Assembly (NCBI GenBank): GCA_016213625.1
Contig: JACQZZ010000035.1
Location: 1 to 64,000, forward strand
DNA length: 64,000 bases
Source: Actinomycetota bacterium
GTDB taxonomy: Bacteria > Actinomycetota > Acidimicrobiia > Acidimicrobiales > Ilumatobacteraceae
Direction of reading: 5' to 3'
Shown here: one piece after another, positions 21,394 through 31,220 of the stretch
How positions within the stretch are numbered: the stretch's first letter is position 1
Layout of the letters: the number at the start of each line of letters is the position of its first letter
Position numbers and translations under genes: made by a program
Notes under the pieces: model-generated
The model's database searches: none
Seen by the model: only the letters and a program-made list of their open reading frames with translations
Told to the model about the DNA's origin: nothing

Positions 21394-21968
21394 CAGTAGT
21401 CGATGCCGCGCTTCGCGAGGATGCCCTGGTCGTACGCGTGCTTCACGTGGTGCATCTCGGTGACCGTGTCGGCGATGTCGATGAGGGCCTGCGGCGCGTC
21501 GCGGCCGGTGACGATGACGTTCACCTTCGGCGGACGGTTGACGATGGCGGCGACCACCTCTTCGGTGGAGATCCATCCCCACGTGCACAGGTAGGTGAGC
21601 TCGTCGAGGATGACCAGATCGTGCTCGCCGGCGGCGAGCACCTGGGCCGCAGTGGCCCATGCGGCGCGTGCGAGATCGATGTCGTGCTGCAGGTCGTCGG
21701 AGTCCCAGGTGAAGCCGCCGCCGAGCGAGTGCCAGGTGACGCCGAGTTGGCGACCCATCTTCTCCTCGCCCACCTTCCAGTCGCCGCTCTTCACGAATTG
21801 CAGCACGGCGACCTTCCAGTCGCGGGCCAGCGCACGCAGCATGACGCCGAACGCCGCCGAGCTCTTGCCCTTTCCGTTGCCGGTGTTGACGAGCACGAGG
21901 GACTCGGCCTGGCGCCCTCCGGTGGGTCGGGGATCGTCGATGAGGGGCTGGAGGTCGTCGGTGCTCAT
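21393..21968 (-). CDS. cobO: Cob(I)alamin adenosyltransferase (CobA/CobO type)
   Basis: It adds the adenosyl group to Co(I) corrinoids. The 191-residue protein has a P-loop (NTGNGKGKSSAAFG, about 29-42) and the family signatures VLQFVKSGDWKVGE, HSLGGGFTW, DLVILDELTY and VNVIVTGRDAP. It is first in the cobO-cobU-cobT-cobS unit and divergent from the cobalamin riboswitch, which is on the other strand and so does not control it. ATG 21968 is chosen; ATG 21983 would add five residues and lies inside an inverted repeat (21985-21991 with 22000-22006). Confidence 0.93.
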   Translation of the reverse strand: MSTDDLQPLIDDPRPTGGRQAESLVLVNTGNGKGKSSAAFGVMLRALARDWKVAVLQFVKSGDWKVGEEKMGRQLGVTWHSLGGGFTWDSDDLQHDIDLARAAWATAAQVLAAGEHDLVILDELTYLCTWGWISTEEVVAAIVNRPPKVNVIVTGRDAPQALIDIADTVTEMHHVKHAYDQGILAKRGIDY

Positions 21969-22001
21969 GGAGGGTTGGAGCATAGGCAACCGCTGCTATG
22001 G

Positions 22002-22172
22002 TTGCCCCGTCCGGCTCGAAACCCGATCCGGATGCATGGTTCGCAGCGAAGTCCGGTGAGATCCCGGCACTGTCCCGCAACGGTGGTTCGTGTTCGACAC
22101 GACGAGTCCGGTCGCCTGGTGCTGTGCGCGACAACCAGACCCTCGAGGCAAGGGCGGTCCGCGACGGGGCAA
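22002..22172 (+). promoter_or_regulatory. Cobalamin (AdoCbl-type) riboswitch aptamer
   Basis: The region contains the conserved core of the B12 element around 22050-22086: gaagtccggtgagatccc, then a ggcactgtcccgc segment followed by aacggt. The outer helix P1 is a perfect 10-bp pairing of 22002-22011 with 22163-22172. It stands immediately upstream of the B12-binding lipoprotein and ABC transporter genes, as expected for repression of uptake by adenosylcobalamin. Confidence 0.92.
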
Positions 22173-22191
22173 TCCGTCGAGTTCCCAACTT

Positions 22192-22235
22192 GTCCTCCCG
22201 AACTGGAGGACATGGGTCCTCCGGAAAGCGGAGGA
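22192..22235 (+). promoter_or_regulatory. Riboswitch expression platform with four alternating complementary segments
   Basis: Four short segments alternate: gtcctcc (22192-22198), ggaggac (22205-22211), gtcctcc (22216-22222) and cggagga (22229-22235). The last is the Shine-Dalgarno of btuF, six bases before its GTG. Segments 1:2 and 3:4 can pair together and hide the Shine-Dalgarno; pairing 2:3 (7 bp, four-base loop) frees it. The 3:4 hairpin (22217-22223 with 22229-22235) is followed by tttt, so it could also act as a weak terminator. Translational control is my preferred reading. Confidence 0.7.
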
Positions 22236-22241
22236 TTTTCC

Positions 22242-23099
22242 GTGAAGCGTTTCACCTCCATCGCCGCCCTGACGGCGTTCATGCTCACCGCGGCCGCGTG
22301 CGGTGACGACAGCACGACGTCGTCGTCGAGCAACGACCTCAAGATCGTCAGCCTGTCGCCCACGGCGACCGAGATGCTGTTCGCGATCGGTGCCGGGCCG
22401 CAGATCATCGCGGTCGACGATCAGAGCAACTATCCGGCCGAGGCGCTCGACAAGCCGCACGACCTGTCGGGCTTCGAGCCCAACGTCGAGGCCATTGCCG
22501 CGCTGAAGCCCGACCTGGTGATCATGCAGGACCCCACCATCCAGGAGCAGCTGGAGGCACTCGGCATCACGGTGTGGATCGGCTCGGCCGCCGCGTCGTT
22601 CGACGACGTGTACACCCAGATCGAGCAGCTCGGCGCGGCCACCGAGCACGTCGGTGAAGCTGCCGAGCTGGTGTCGAAGATGCAGACCGACATCGCCGCC
22701 GCCGTGGCCGCCGCACCGCAGGCCAAGGGCCTGAAGGTGTACCACGAGCTGGACAACACGTTCTACAGCGTCACCAGCAACACCTTCATCGGTCAGGTGT
22801 ACGCCCAGTTCGGCATGGTCAACATCGCCGACGAGGCGCAGCCCGGCAACGACTACCCGCAGCTCAACGCCGAGTACATCGTGCAGCAGAACCCCGACCT
22901 GGTGTTCCTGGCCGACACGAAGTGCTGCGGCGAGTCGCCCGAGACCGCGGCCACCCGTCCGGGCTGGGATGCCCTCGCCGCCGTGCAGAACGAGGGCGTG
23001 ATCGGTCTCGACGACGACATCGCATCGCGCTGGGGACCGCGTCTCGTGGACTTCATCACGGCGGTGTCCGACGCCGTGGCCAAGGTGCCGGCGGCCTGA
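22242..23099 (+). CDS. btuF: Cobalamin-binding lipoprotein of ABC transporter
   Basis: The 285-residue periplasmic-binding-protein homologue captures vitamin B12 or a corrinoid and delivers it to BtuCD. A signal peptide ends in a lipobox (LTAAAC, C20), anchoring it to the membrane. The ligand-binding domain has the class III pattern: KIVSLSPTATEMLFAIGAG, then VDDQSNYP, ALKPDLVIMQD and the linking helix. The GTG at 22242 is set by the Shine-Dalgarno cggagga, which is the 3' arm of the riboswitch platform. The btuC ATG follows two bases after the stop. Confidence 0.92.
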   Translation: MKRFTSIAALTAFMLTAAACGDDSTTSSSSNDLKIVSLSPTATEMLFAIGAGPQIIAVDDQSNYPAEALDKPHDLSGFEPNVEAIAALKPDLVIMQDPTIQEQLEALGITVWIGSAAASFDDVYTQIEQLGAATEHVGEAAELVSKMQTDIAAAVAAAPQAKGLKVYHELDNTFYSVTSNTFIGQVYAQFGMVNIADEAQPGNDYPQLNAEYIVQQNPDLVFLADTKCCGESPETAATRPGWDALAAVQNEGVIGLDDDIASRWGPRLVDFITAVSDAVAKVPAA

Positions 23100-23100
23100 C

Positions 23101-24072
23101 ATGTTCGACCGACGTCGCGTCAGCCGATGGTGGATCGCAGGAGCCGTGGTGCTCCTCGCGGTCGCCGTTCTGGTGGGCGCGATGATCGGTCCGGCCGGCA
23201 CCATCAGCAGCGCCAACTGGGACATCATCTGGAACATCCGCCTGCCGCGCGTCGTGCTGGCAGGTGTGGTGGGGTCGATGCTGTCGCTGTCGGGCGCGAG
23301 CTATCAGGGCGTGTTCCGCAACCCGTTGGTCGACCCCTACCTGCTGGGGGCGGCCGCGGGCGCGGGCCTCGGCGCGACGCTCGTGTTCGCGTACGGACGC
23401 ACCGCCACGAGCGGTTGGCCGGTGGACCCCCTGCCACTGGCCGCCTTCGTCGGTGCGCTCGCCGCGGTGCTCGTCACCTACGTGGTCGGTGCCTCGTTCG
23501 GCGGCAGCGGGCTGAGCCTCGTGCTGGCCGGTGTTGCGGTCGCGGCGCTGGGCACCGCCATCCAGCAGTACCTCCTGTTGCGCAACAGCGACGTCATCAA
23601 GGAGGTGTACAGCTGGATCAGCGGGCGTGTCAGCACGGCCACGTGGGACGACGTGAAGCTGGTGATGCCGTACGTGTTGGTGTCGTCGGCCGTGTTGCTG
23701 GTGCACCGTCGCCAGCTCGACGTGTTGCGGGTGGGCGACGAGGAGGCGATGACCCTCGGCAGCGAGGTGCGCCGAGTGCGCCTGGTGGTGGTCATCGCAG
23801 CCACGCTCGGCACGGCCGCGGTGGTCAGCGTGAGCGGGCTCATCGGGTTCGTCGGCATCATGGTGCCGCATCTGGTGCGCCTGGTGGCCGGCTCGTCGTA
23901 CCGCGTGGTGTTGCCGCTGAGCATCCTCGTCGGAGCGTCGTTCCTCATCCTCGCCGACATCCCCGGTCGCATGATCGAGCACGGTGGCGAGACGCCCATC
24001 GGCGTGGTCACCGCGTTGGTCGGTGCGCCGATGTTCATCTTCGTGTTGCGCTCGAGGCGGGTGCCCGCATGA
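23101..24072 (+). CDS. btuC: Vitamin B12 ABC transporter permease
   Basis: The 323-residue FecCD/BtuC-family permease has about ten membrane segments. Visible signatures are NIRLPRVVLAGVVGSMLSLSG in the first third, GDEEAMTLG, and the conserved ATP-binding-protein contact GLIGFVGIMVPHLVRL. It starts directly after btuF and its stop overlaps btuD as ATGA. The riboswitch and the adjacent cob genes point to cobalamin rather than iron-siderophore transport. Confidence 0.93.
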   Translation: MFDRRRVSRWWIAGAVVLLAVAVLVGAMIGPAGTISSANWDIIWNIRLPRVVLAGVVGSMLSLSGASYQGVFRNPLVDPYLLGAAAGAGLGATLVFAYGRTATSGWPVDPLPLAAFVGALAAVLVTYVVGASFGGSGLSLVLAGVAVAALGTAIQQYLLLRNSDVIKEVYSWISGRVSTATWDDVKLVMPYVLVSSAVLLVHRRQLDVLRVGDEEAMTLGSEVRRVRLVVVIAATLGTAAVVSVSGLIGFVGIMVPHLVRLVAGSSYRVVLPLSILVGASFLILADIPGRMIEHGGETPIGVVTALVGAPMFIFVLRSRRVPA

Positions 24073-24848
24073 GCTCGCTCGGCTTCGAATGCGTCAACGT
24101 CCTCTACGGCGAGCGCGAGGCGGTGTACGCGCTGGACGAGCAGGTGCGCCCGGGCGAGTGGCTGTGCCTCATCGGCCCCAACGGTGCCGGCAAGTCGTCG
24201 GTGCTACGAGCGGTTGCGGGCCTCGTGAAGTACCGGGGCAACATCACCGTCGACGGAGCGCCCATCGAGATGCGCTCGCCCCGGCGTCGCGCGCAGATGG
24301 TGGCCTATGTGCCGCAGACACCGCTGATGCCCGACGACATGACCGGTGCCGAGTACGTGCTGCTCGGCCGGAACCCGTACGTGGGCTACTTCGGCAGCGA
24401 GACCAAGCACGATCGGTCGCTGGTCGCCGACGTGCTGGAGCGGCTGGACCTCGACGAGTTCGGCACACGCCGGTTGGGGACGCTCAGCGGCGGCGAGCGG
24501 CAGCGACTGGTCATCGCCCGGGCCATCGCCCAGGAGGCGCCGATCCTGCTGCTCGACGAGCCGACCAGCGCGCTCGACATCGGCCATCAGCAGCAGGCAC
24601 TGGAGCTGGTGGACCGCCTGCGCCGCGAGCACGGTCTCACCGTGGTGTCGGCCATGCACGACCTGACCCTCGCCGGCCTCTACGCGGATCGACTGTCGTT
24701 GTTGCACCAGGGTCACGTGGTGGCCAGCGGCAGTGCCAACCACGTGCTGCGCCCCGACATCCTCAGCGAGTTCTACGGCGTGAGCGTGAGCGTGCACGAA
24801 CAGGACGACGGCACCGTCGTGGTCGTCCCCAAGCGCGGCCGCTCGTAG
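24069..24848 (+). CDS. btuD: Vitamin B12 ABC transporter ATPase
   Basis: The 259-residue ATPase contains Walker A (GPNGAGKSS, about 38-46), a Q-loop (YVPQTP), the signature LSGGERQRL, Walker B (ILLLDEPTSALD) and the H-loop histidine (SAMHDLT). It energises BtuC. The start is fixed by ATGA overlap with btuC. It is the last gene of the btuFCD unit; a short tandem repeat begins at its stop codon. Confidence 0.93.
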   Translation: MSSLGFECVNVLYGEREAVYALDEQVRPGEWLCLIGPNGAGKSSVLRAVAGLVKYRGNITVDGAPIEMRSPRRRAQMVAYVPQTPLMPDDMTGAEYVLLGRNPYVGYFGSETKHDRSLVADVLERLDLDEFGTRRLGTLSGGERQRLVIARAIAQEAPILLLDEPTSALDIGHQQQALELVDRLRREHGLTVVSAMHDLTLAGLYADRLSLLHQGHVVASGSANHVLRPDILSEFYGVSVSVHEQDDGTVVVVPKRGRS

Positions 24849-24871
24849 CTGCCGTTCCTAGCTGCCGTTCC
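24846..24871. repeat. Two tandem 13-bp units
   Basis: The unit tagctgccgttcc occurs twice in a row, starting with the btuD stop codon, and is followed by a partial third copy (tagct). It probably reflects a small local duplication and has no evident function. Confidence 0.8.
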
Positions 24872-24887
24872 TAGCTAGGGTCGCGCC

Positions 24888-25047
24888 ATGCTGGCGTGGC
24901 TGTTCGTGAGCGCGTTGCTGGGGTACTGGATCGGCAAGAAGAAGGGCTACCCCGAATGGGGTGTGCTGCTCGCCGTGGTGCCCCATCTTCGGCCTGCTCA
25001 TCATCGCCATCTGCTACCCCAGAGAACCGGACGAGCAGGTCGCGTGA
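24888..25047 (+). pseudogene. Small two-helix membrane protein, interrupted by a one-base frameshift
   Basis: The frame from ATG 24888 gives MLAWLFVSALLGYWIGKKKG and continues with YPEWGVLLAVVP, then loses hydrophobic character. Removing one C from the run cccc at 24981-24984 restores PIFGLLIIAICYPREPDEQV and a stop at 25045-25047. The corrected product is 52 residues with two membrane helices separated by KKKGYPEWG. The uncorrected frame runs to 25076 and overlaps the end of the HNH gene with Arg/His-rich sequence. A homopolymer error in the assembly or a real single-base insertion are both possible. No function is known. Confidence 0.6.
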
Positions 25048-25057
25048 GCGCGCTGGG

Positions 25058-26335
25058 TCAGGCCGCGTTGGGGTAGTGGATGCGGTGGATGGGCCAGCCG
25101 AGTTCGGTGCCGTCGGGGCGGTAGGTGTGCCAGAGGCCGTCGGGATCGCGCCAGGTGCGATAGCCCTTGTTCTTCAGCGGGTTGTGGTGGTCGCACAGGG
25201 GTGCACCGTTGCTGGCGGAGGTGGGGCCGGCGTGGGAGAACGGGAGCACGTGATCGGCTTGGCAGTCGGCGGCATGGAGGTGGCAGCCGACCCATCCGCA
25301 ATGATGCGCGGCGAGCAACACCGCTTCACGCAGGGCGCCGGTGAACAGGCGTTTGCGGCGTCCGAAGTCGAGCACGACCCCGTCGGTGGACAGCACCATC
25401 CGCCGCACCCGCCCAACGAGGGCGGCGGCGATCATCGCCCGTGGGTCGATGACCGCGCCGGTGTGGTCTTCGCAGCGGCGGGTGACCGCAGTGGACGGAT
25501 CCGCCGGGGTGGGTGTGCCTCCGAGCGCTGCTTCCAGATGGTGTTCGAACGTGGCTTGATCGACGACGATGTTGACGGTGACCTCACCACCGGCGTGTTG
25601 GGATCCGGCGGCGTCGTCGAACAAGCGACGCAGGGCGTCGAAGCGGCGTTGGGCGGGGGTGCGTTCCATCAACCCCGGATGCATGATGTCGCCGTAGCGG
25701 CGGACACCCTCGTCCCATTCGTTGCGCCACTCGATCTCGCAGTAGCGATCGAACACCTCGCGCATGAACACCCCGTCCATCGCCGGGCCCGCGGCGTCGA
25801 CGAACGATCGTTCACCGATGACCTGCACCGACGCCCGCCGCTGCTGCGCGGCACGATCATGTCGTGAGCGGGCACCATCGGCGTCCGCGAGTTCGACCCA
25901 GTGCTGCAAGAACGTGACCAGATCATCGAACGGCAACGACGTCGCCTGACGAGTGAACAATGCGTCCGCGGCCGCGAGATGGTCCCGCACCCGCGGGTTG
26001 CCTGCCACAGCGGCGACGGCGTGCATCTGCGCCACACCGACATGACCGGCCAGACACGCGGCAGCGAAGGTGGGCATCGCCTGCATCGCCCGACCCAACT
26101 TCGCCAGACGGGAGGCTTCGGCACCGGACCAGTTGCACGCCGCACGCCCCCACCCCGCGACCTGACGGAACCCGTCCTCCACCTGCGCACCCACCGCATC
26201 CACCCGCTGCAACAACAACGCCTGACGCGCCTCACCGACACGACGATCGACATCCAACAGATGCGCCACGTGCATCAATGCGGCCGGCGACATCGACACC
26301 ATCTCGTCGGTGGTGGGCACACCCGTCGCATCCAT
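25058..26335 (-). CDS. DUF222 / HNH endonuclease domain protein (13E12-repeat-like)
   Basis: The 425-residue protein has an N-terminal DUF222 region (about 30-300; ALMHVAHLLDVDRRVGEARQ, TPAQRRFDALRRLF) and a C-terminal HNH nuclease fold: CHLHAADCQADHVLPFSHAG, then SNGAPLCDHHNPLKNKG, with paired Cys and DH/HH/N residues for metal and catalysis. This combination is abundant and multicopy in actinobacteria and resembles the mycobacterial 13E12 repeat proteins; some have been associated with mobile introns or with repeat sequences, but their role is unsettled. The start at ATG 26335 is preferred. It is a single gene, convergent with the broken small membrane gene. Confidence 0.85.
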   Translation of the reverse strand: MDATGVPTTDEMVSMSPAALMHVAHLLDVDRRVGEARQALLLQRVDAVGAQVEDGFRQVAGWGRAACNWSGAEASRLAKLGRAMQAMPTFAAACLAGHVGVAQMHAVAAVAGNPRVRDHLAAADALFTRQATSLPFDDLVTFLQHWVELADADGARSRHDRAAQQRRASVQVIGERSFVDAAGPAMDGVFMREVFDRYCEIEWRNEWDEGVRRYGDIMHPGLMERTPAQRRFDALRRLFDDAAGSQHAGGEVTVNIVVDQATFEHHLEAALGGTPTPADPSTAVTRRCEDHTGAVIDPRAMIAAALVGRVRRMVLSTDGVVLDFGRRKRLFTGALREAVLLAAHHCGWVGCHLHAADCQADHVLPFSHAGPTSASNGAPLCDHHNPLKNKGYRTWRDPDGLWHTYRPDGTELGWPIHRIHYPNAA

Positions 26336-26451
26336 ACCTCCATCATGAACAAGGGGTCTCACAGGGTTTCTCGAAGCGGCAGTCGCCCTTCCCTCCCGGA
26401 GTTCGCTGATCGGACTGGCGCATGCGGGCGGAGTCTCGCTCATGGATGAGC

Positions 26452-26477
26452 GGTTCCGCGCCCGTGGGCGCGGAACC
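26452..26477 (-). terminator. Hairpin downstream of zwf
   Basis: Bases 26452-26463 are exactly complementary to 26466-26477 (12 bp around two bases). It lies 42 bases past the zwf stop on the minus strand and upstream of the DUF222 gene, so it probably ends the gnd-zwf transcript. Three T residues follow it only on the plus strand. The rest of the 183-base gap between the two genes holds nothing I can identify. Confidence 0.6.
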
Positions 26478-26518
26478 TTTCGTGAATGAACGCGATCGCG
26501 CCCAACGTCAGCGACGCG

Positions 26519-27915
<1,397 letters not shown>

Positions 27916-27919
<4 letters not shown>

Positions 27920-28929
27920 TTCGACACCTCTGCGTGGCCGCCGAAACCGGCTCGCATCGCCGAGAGCACCTTGTGGGCGACGTCGCCTCGGTCGCGGGAG
28001 TACCACCGGTCGAACAGTGAGGCGGCCAGCGTGGGCACCGGCACGCCTTCGTCGATGGCCGCATGGAGCGTCCATCGACCCTCACCCGAGTCGCTGACGT
28101 GACCCTGGAACGCATCGAGATTCGGGTCGGCGTGCAGCGCCTGCGCGGTGAGATCCAGCAACCAACTGGACACCACGCTGCCGCGGCGCCACACCTCGGT
28201 GATGGCCTCCAGATCGAGGTCGTAGCGGTAGTACTCGGGGTGGGTGAGCGGCGCGGTCTCGGCGTCCTTGGCGTGCGACTCGCTGCCGATGTCGGCCTTG
28301 GCGAGCACGTTCAACCCCTCGGCGTAGGCGGCCATCAAGCCGTACTCGATGCCGTTGTGCACCATCTTCACGAAGTGACCGGCGCCGCTGGGGCCGCAGT
28401 GCAACCAACCGTGCTCGGCCGGAGCGAGGTCGCCCGTGCGGCCCGGTGTGCGAGGTGCTGCGTCGGCACCGGGAGCGAGCGATTCGAACACGGGGGCCAT
28501 CTGCTGCACGGCTTCGGCGGGCCCGCCCACCATGAGGCAGTAGCCGCGCTCGAGCCCGAACACTCCGCCGCTCGTTCCGACGTCGAGGTAGTGGATGCCC
28601 TTGGCCGCGAGCGGACCCGATCGGTCGACGTCGTCGCGATACCAGGAGTTGCCGCCGTCGATGAGCGTGTCGCCGGGGGACAGCAGCGGTTCGAACACGG
28701 CGATGGTGGATGCCACGTACGCGGCCGGCACCATCAGCCAGATGTGGCGCGGCGGCGTGAGCGCGTCGATCACTTCCTGCGGGCTGCGAGCACCCCTGGC
28801 ACCCTCGGCCTCCATGGCCGTGACGGCGTCGGCGTTCACGTCGTAGGCGATGCATTCGTGCCCGTCGCGCTGTAGCCGTCGCACCATGTTGGCGCCCATG
28901 CGCCCCAATCCGACCATCGCAATCTGCAT
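27916..28929 (-). CDS. gnd: 6-Phosphogluconate dehydrogenase, decarboxylating (short, GntZ/YqeC-like)
   Basis: It oxidises and decarboxylates 6-phosphogluconate to ribulose 5-phosphate. The 337-residue length is the short form rather than the 470-residue enterobacterial enzyme; short forms are often NAD-dependent. The Rossmann motif is MVGLGRMGANM (5-15), DGGNSWYRDD is the substrate loop, and the catalytic helix GAGHFVKMVHNGIEYG carries the lysine and asparagine. A 20-residue Ala/Pro/Gly stretch (ADAAPRTPGRTGDLAPAEHG) is inserted before that helix. It is first in the gnd-zwf pair, divergent from the mycothiol-type gene. Confidence 0.92.
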
Positions 28930-28971
28930 CTGAACAGGTTGCCAGGTTTTCCACGGGTTACCCTCACGGCG

Positions 28972-29619
28972 ATGGATGAACGGCAACGCGACCTCCAGGG
29001 GGCCGTCGCAGCCCACCGAATGCTCGAGGCACATCTGGCGACGCTCACCGACGCACAGGTGGCGGGCCCCTCGCTGCTGCCCGATTGGACGGTCGGTCAC
29101 GTCGTCACCCACATCGCGCGGAACGCCGACGGTGTGCGGTTGATGCTCGAGGGCGCGCTGCGTGGCGAAGTGGCGGCGCAGTACCCCGGAGGGATCGACC
29201 AGCGCGCGGCCGACATCGCCGCCGGCGCCGTGCGCGGCGCGGCCGGTGTGGTGTCCGACGTGCGTGCCAGCAACCAGCGACTCGAGGCAGCGTTCGACGC
29301 GATGACCGACGAGGCGTGGCAGGGGCAGGGCCGATCCGTGGTCGGGATGGTGCCCGTCGCCGAGCTGCCGTTCCGGCGCTGGCGCGAGACGGTGGTGCAT
29401 CACGCCGACCTCGGGTTGCAGTACACCTGGCGCGACTGGCCCGCCGAGTACGTGCGGTTGGAACTCCGCACGCAGACCATGTTGTGGAACAGCCGCCAGT
29501 CGATGGGGCTCACCGGCCTGCCCGCCGAAGCGCTGGCGGTCGACGAGCACCGGCGCGTCGCCTGGCTCCTGGGCCGTGCCACCATCGAAGGGTTGTCGCC
29601 CGCCGGGTTGATGGCATGA
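28972..29619 (+). CDS. Maleylpyruvate-isomerase-like, mycothiol-dependent enzyme family (DinB fold)
   Basis: The 215-residue protein has the N-terminal DinB/MDMPI metal-binding fold: AAHRMLEAHLATLTDAQ, then LPDWTVGHVVTHIARNADG with the first metal histidine, and RWRETVVHHADLG carrying the later histidines. The family includes maleylpyruvate isomerase, which uses mycothiol as cofactor, but most paralogues have unknown substrates. ATG 28972 is chosen over an upstream TTG. Its stop overlaps the CopC-CopD start as ATGA. Confidence 0.82.
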   Translation: MDERQRDLQGAVAAHRMLEAHLATLTDAQVAGPSLLPDWTVGHVVTHIARNADGVRLMLEGALRGEVAAQYPGGIDQRAADIAAGAVRGAAGVVSDVRASNQRLEAAFDAMTDEAWQGQGRSVVGMVPVAELPFRRWRETVVHHADLGLQYTWRDWPAEYVRLELRTQTMLWNSRQSMGLTGLPAEALAVDEHRRVAWLLGRATIEGLSPAGLMA

Positions 29620-31220
29620 GGATCCGCGGTCTGCTGCTGGCCGGCCTCGTCTTCGTGGCACTGCCGTCGTCGCCGGCGTTCGCGCATGCCTCGTTGCAGT
29701 CCAGCACCCCGGCAGCGAACTCGGTGCTGGAAGACGGCCCTCCGGCCATCGTGCTCGACTTCGACGAGGAGATCGAAGCACCGCTCGCCGACATCCAACT
29801 GTTCGACGGCGACGGTGAACCGGTGGAGTTGGGCAGCCCTCGCGAGGGCGACGACGCCACCATCACCACCGCGTCGGTGCCCGAGCTGAGCGATGGGCTG
29901 TACGCCGTCATCTGGCGCGTCACCTCGGCCGACGGCCACGTGGTGAACGGTGCGTTCAGCTTCCAGGTGGGTACCACGGCCACAGGCGACGGGCAGGATC
30001 TGCTGGATCAGGTGCGCAACGGCGTCGGTGCCGACCGCGGGCTCACGTGGTTCTACGGCATCGCCCGGTTCCTCGCGCTCGCCGGTGCCATCACCGCGCT
30101 CGGCGTTGGCTGGTGGAGCCTCCAGGGCCGACCCGCCATCGGCTCGCGCCGTGCCGTGCGGCGAGCGATGTGGGTCGGATGGGGGCTCCTGGCCGTGGGT
30201 TCGGTGGCCGCGTTCCTCGGATTCGCCGCGCAGGTGCAGGGTGGCACGCTGTCGCGGTTGTTCGACACGTCCACGTGGGGAGATGTCGCCAGCACGCAGA
30301 CCGGTCGCATGCTCGTCCTCCGTGTGGTGCTCACGGTCGTGCTCGGTGTGCTCGGGTGGCGGTACTCGTCGAACGCGCAGGGGTGGTGGCGCGGTGCGGC
30401 GCTCGCCGCCGGGCTGCTCACCATCGTCACGTTCTCCATGTCGGGGCACCCCAACTCGCTCTCGCCGCGATGGCTGTGGGTCGTCGTCGACGAGGTACAC
30501 CTCGGCGCCATCACGCTCTGGCTGGGTGGGCTCATGGCGCTCGCGTTCGTGGGCCGCGAGTGGATGACCGAACCCGAAGCGGTGCGTCCGATCGAACGGT
30601 TCTCGCTCATTGCCACCGTGTGCGTGCCCCTCATCGTCGCCACCGGTGTCGCTCAGACCCTGAAGCTCGCCGGTGGGCTCGACGACGTGACTGCCACCGA
30701 CTGGGGTCGGATGTTGCTCACCAAGGTGATGGTCGTCATCGCGCTCCTCGCGATGGCGGGCGTGTCGCGGTGGCTGCTGCGTCACGACGGTGCCGCATCC
30801 ATCCGGCGCACGGTCATCGCCGAAGCGGTGCTCGGGCTGGTGGTCGTGGGGCTCGCCGCCGGCATGGTGGGCCAGCCACCTCGGGTGGGCGTGCCCAGCC
30901 GCGCGTTCGAGGAGGTCATCACCGCGAACGGCGTCATCGCCTCGGTGTCCATCAGCCCCGGGCAGGTCGGTGCCAACGAGATCCACATCCTGGTCACGCC
31001 CCCTGGCGGTTCGCTCACGCCCGTCTCGTCGGCCACCGCTCGCGTGTTGCTGCCGTCGGCCGAACTGCCCGCAGCACCGGTCACTTTGGTGCCCGAGGGT
31101 CCCAATCACTTCAGCGGCGCGATCACCTTCCCGCAAGCGGGCGACTGGACCTTCGAGTTGGTGGTGCAGATCACCGAGACCGACAGCGCGCTGTTGAAGG
31201 CGACCGTGCCTATTCCCTAG
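29616..31220 (+). CDS. CopC-CopD fusion, copper resistance/transport protein
   Basis: The 534-residue protein starts with a signal peptide cleaved before H24 (PAFA^HASLQSS), giving the mature N-terminal histidine that CopC uses to bind Cu(II). The CopC domain (24-125) ends with the typical VTSADGHVVNGAFSF. It is followed by about eight membrane helices of the CopD/YcnJ family (about 140-430, with SGHPNS and DEVHLGAITLWLGGL) and a C-terminal extracytoplasmic immunoglobulin-like part resembling a YtkA or CopC-like fold. Such fusions take up or handle copper at the membrane. No copper chaperone or regulator is adjacent. The 3' end overlaps the convergent patatin gene by 11 bases. Confidence 0.87.
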   Translation: MRIRGLLLAGLVFVALPSSPAFAHASLQSSTPAANSVLEDGPPAIVLDFDEEIEAPLADIQLFDGDGEPVELGSPREGDDATITTASVPELSDGLYAVIWRVTSADGHVVNGAFSFQVGTTATGDGQDLLDQVRNGVGADRGLTWFYGIARFLALAGAITALGVGWWSLQGRPAIGSRRAVRRAMWVGWGLLAVGSVAAFLGFAAQVQGGTLSRLFDTSTWGDVASTQTGRMLVLRVVLTVVLGVLGWRYSSNAQGWWRGAALAAGLLTIVTFSMSGHPNSLSPRWLWVVVDEVHLGAITLWLGGLMALAFVGREWMTEPEAVRPIERFSLIATVCVPLIVATGVAQTLKLAGGLDDVTATDWGRMLLTKVMVVIALLAMAGVSRWLLRHDGAASIRRTVIAEAVLGLVVVGLAAGMVGQPPRVGVPSRAFEEVITANGVIASVSISPGQVGANEIHILVTPPGGSLTPVSSATARVLLPSAELPAAPVTLVPEGPNHFSGAITFPQAGDWTFELVVQITETDSALLKATVPIP

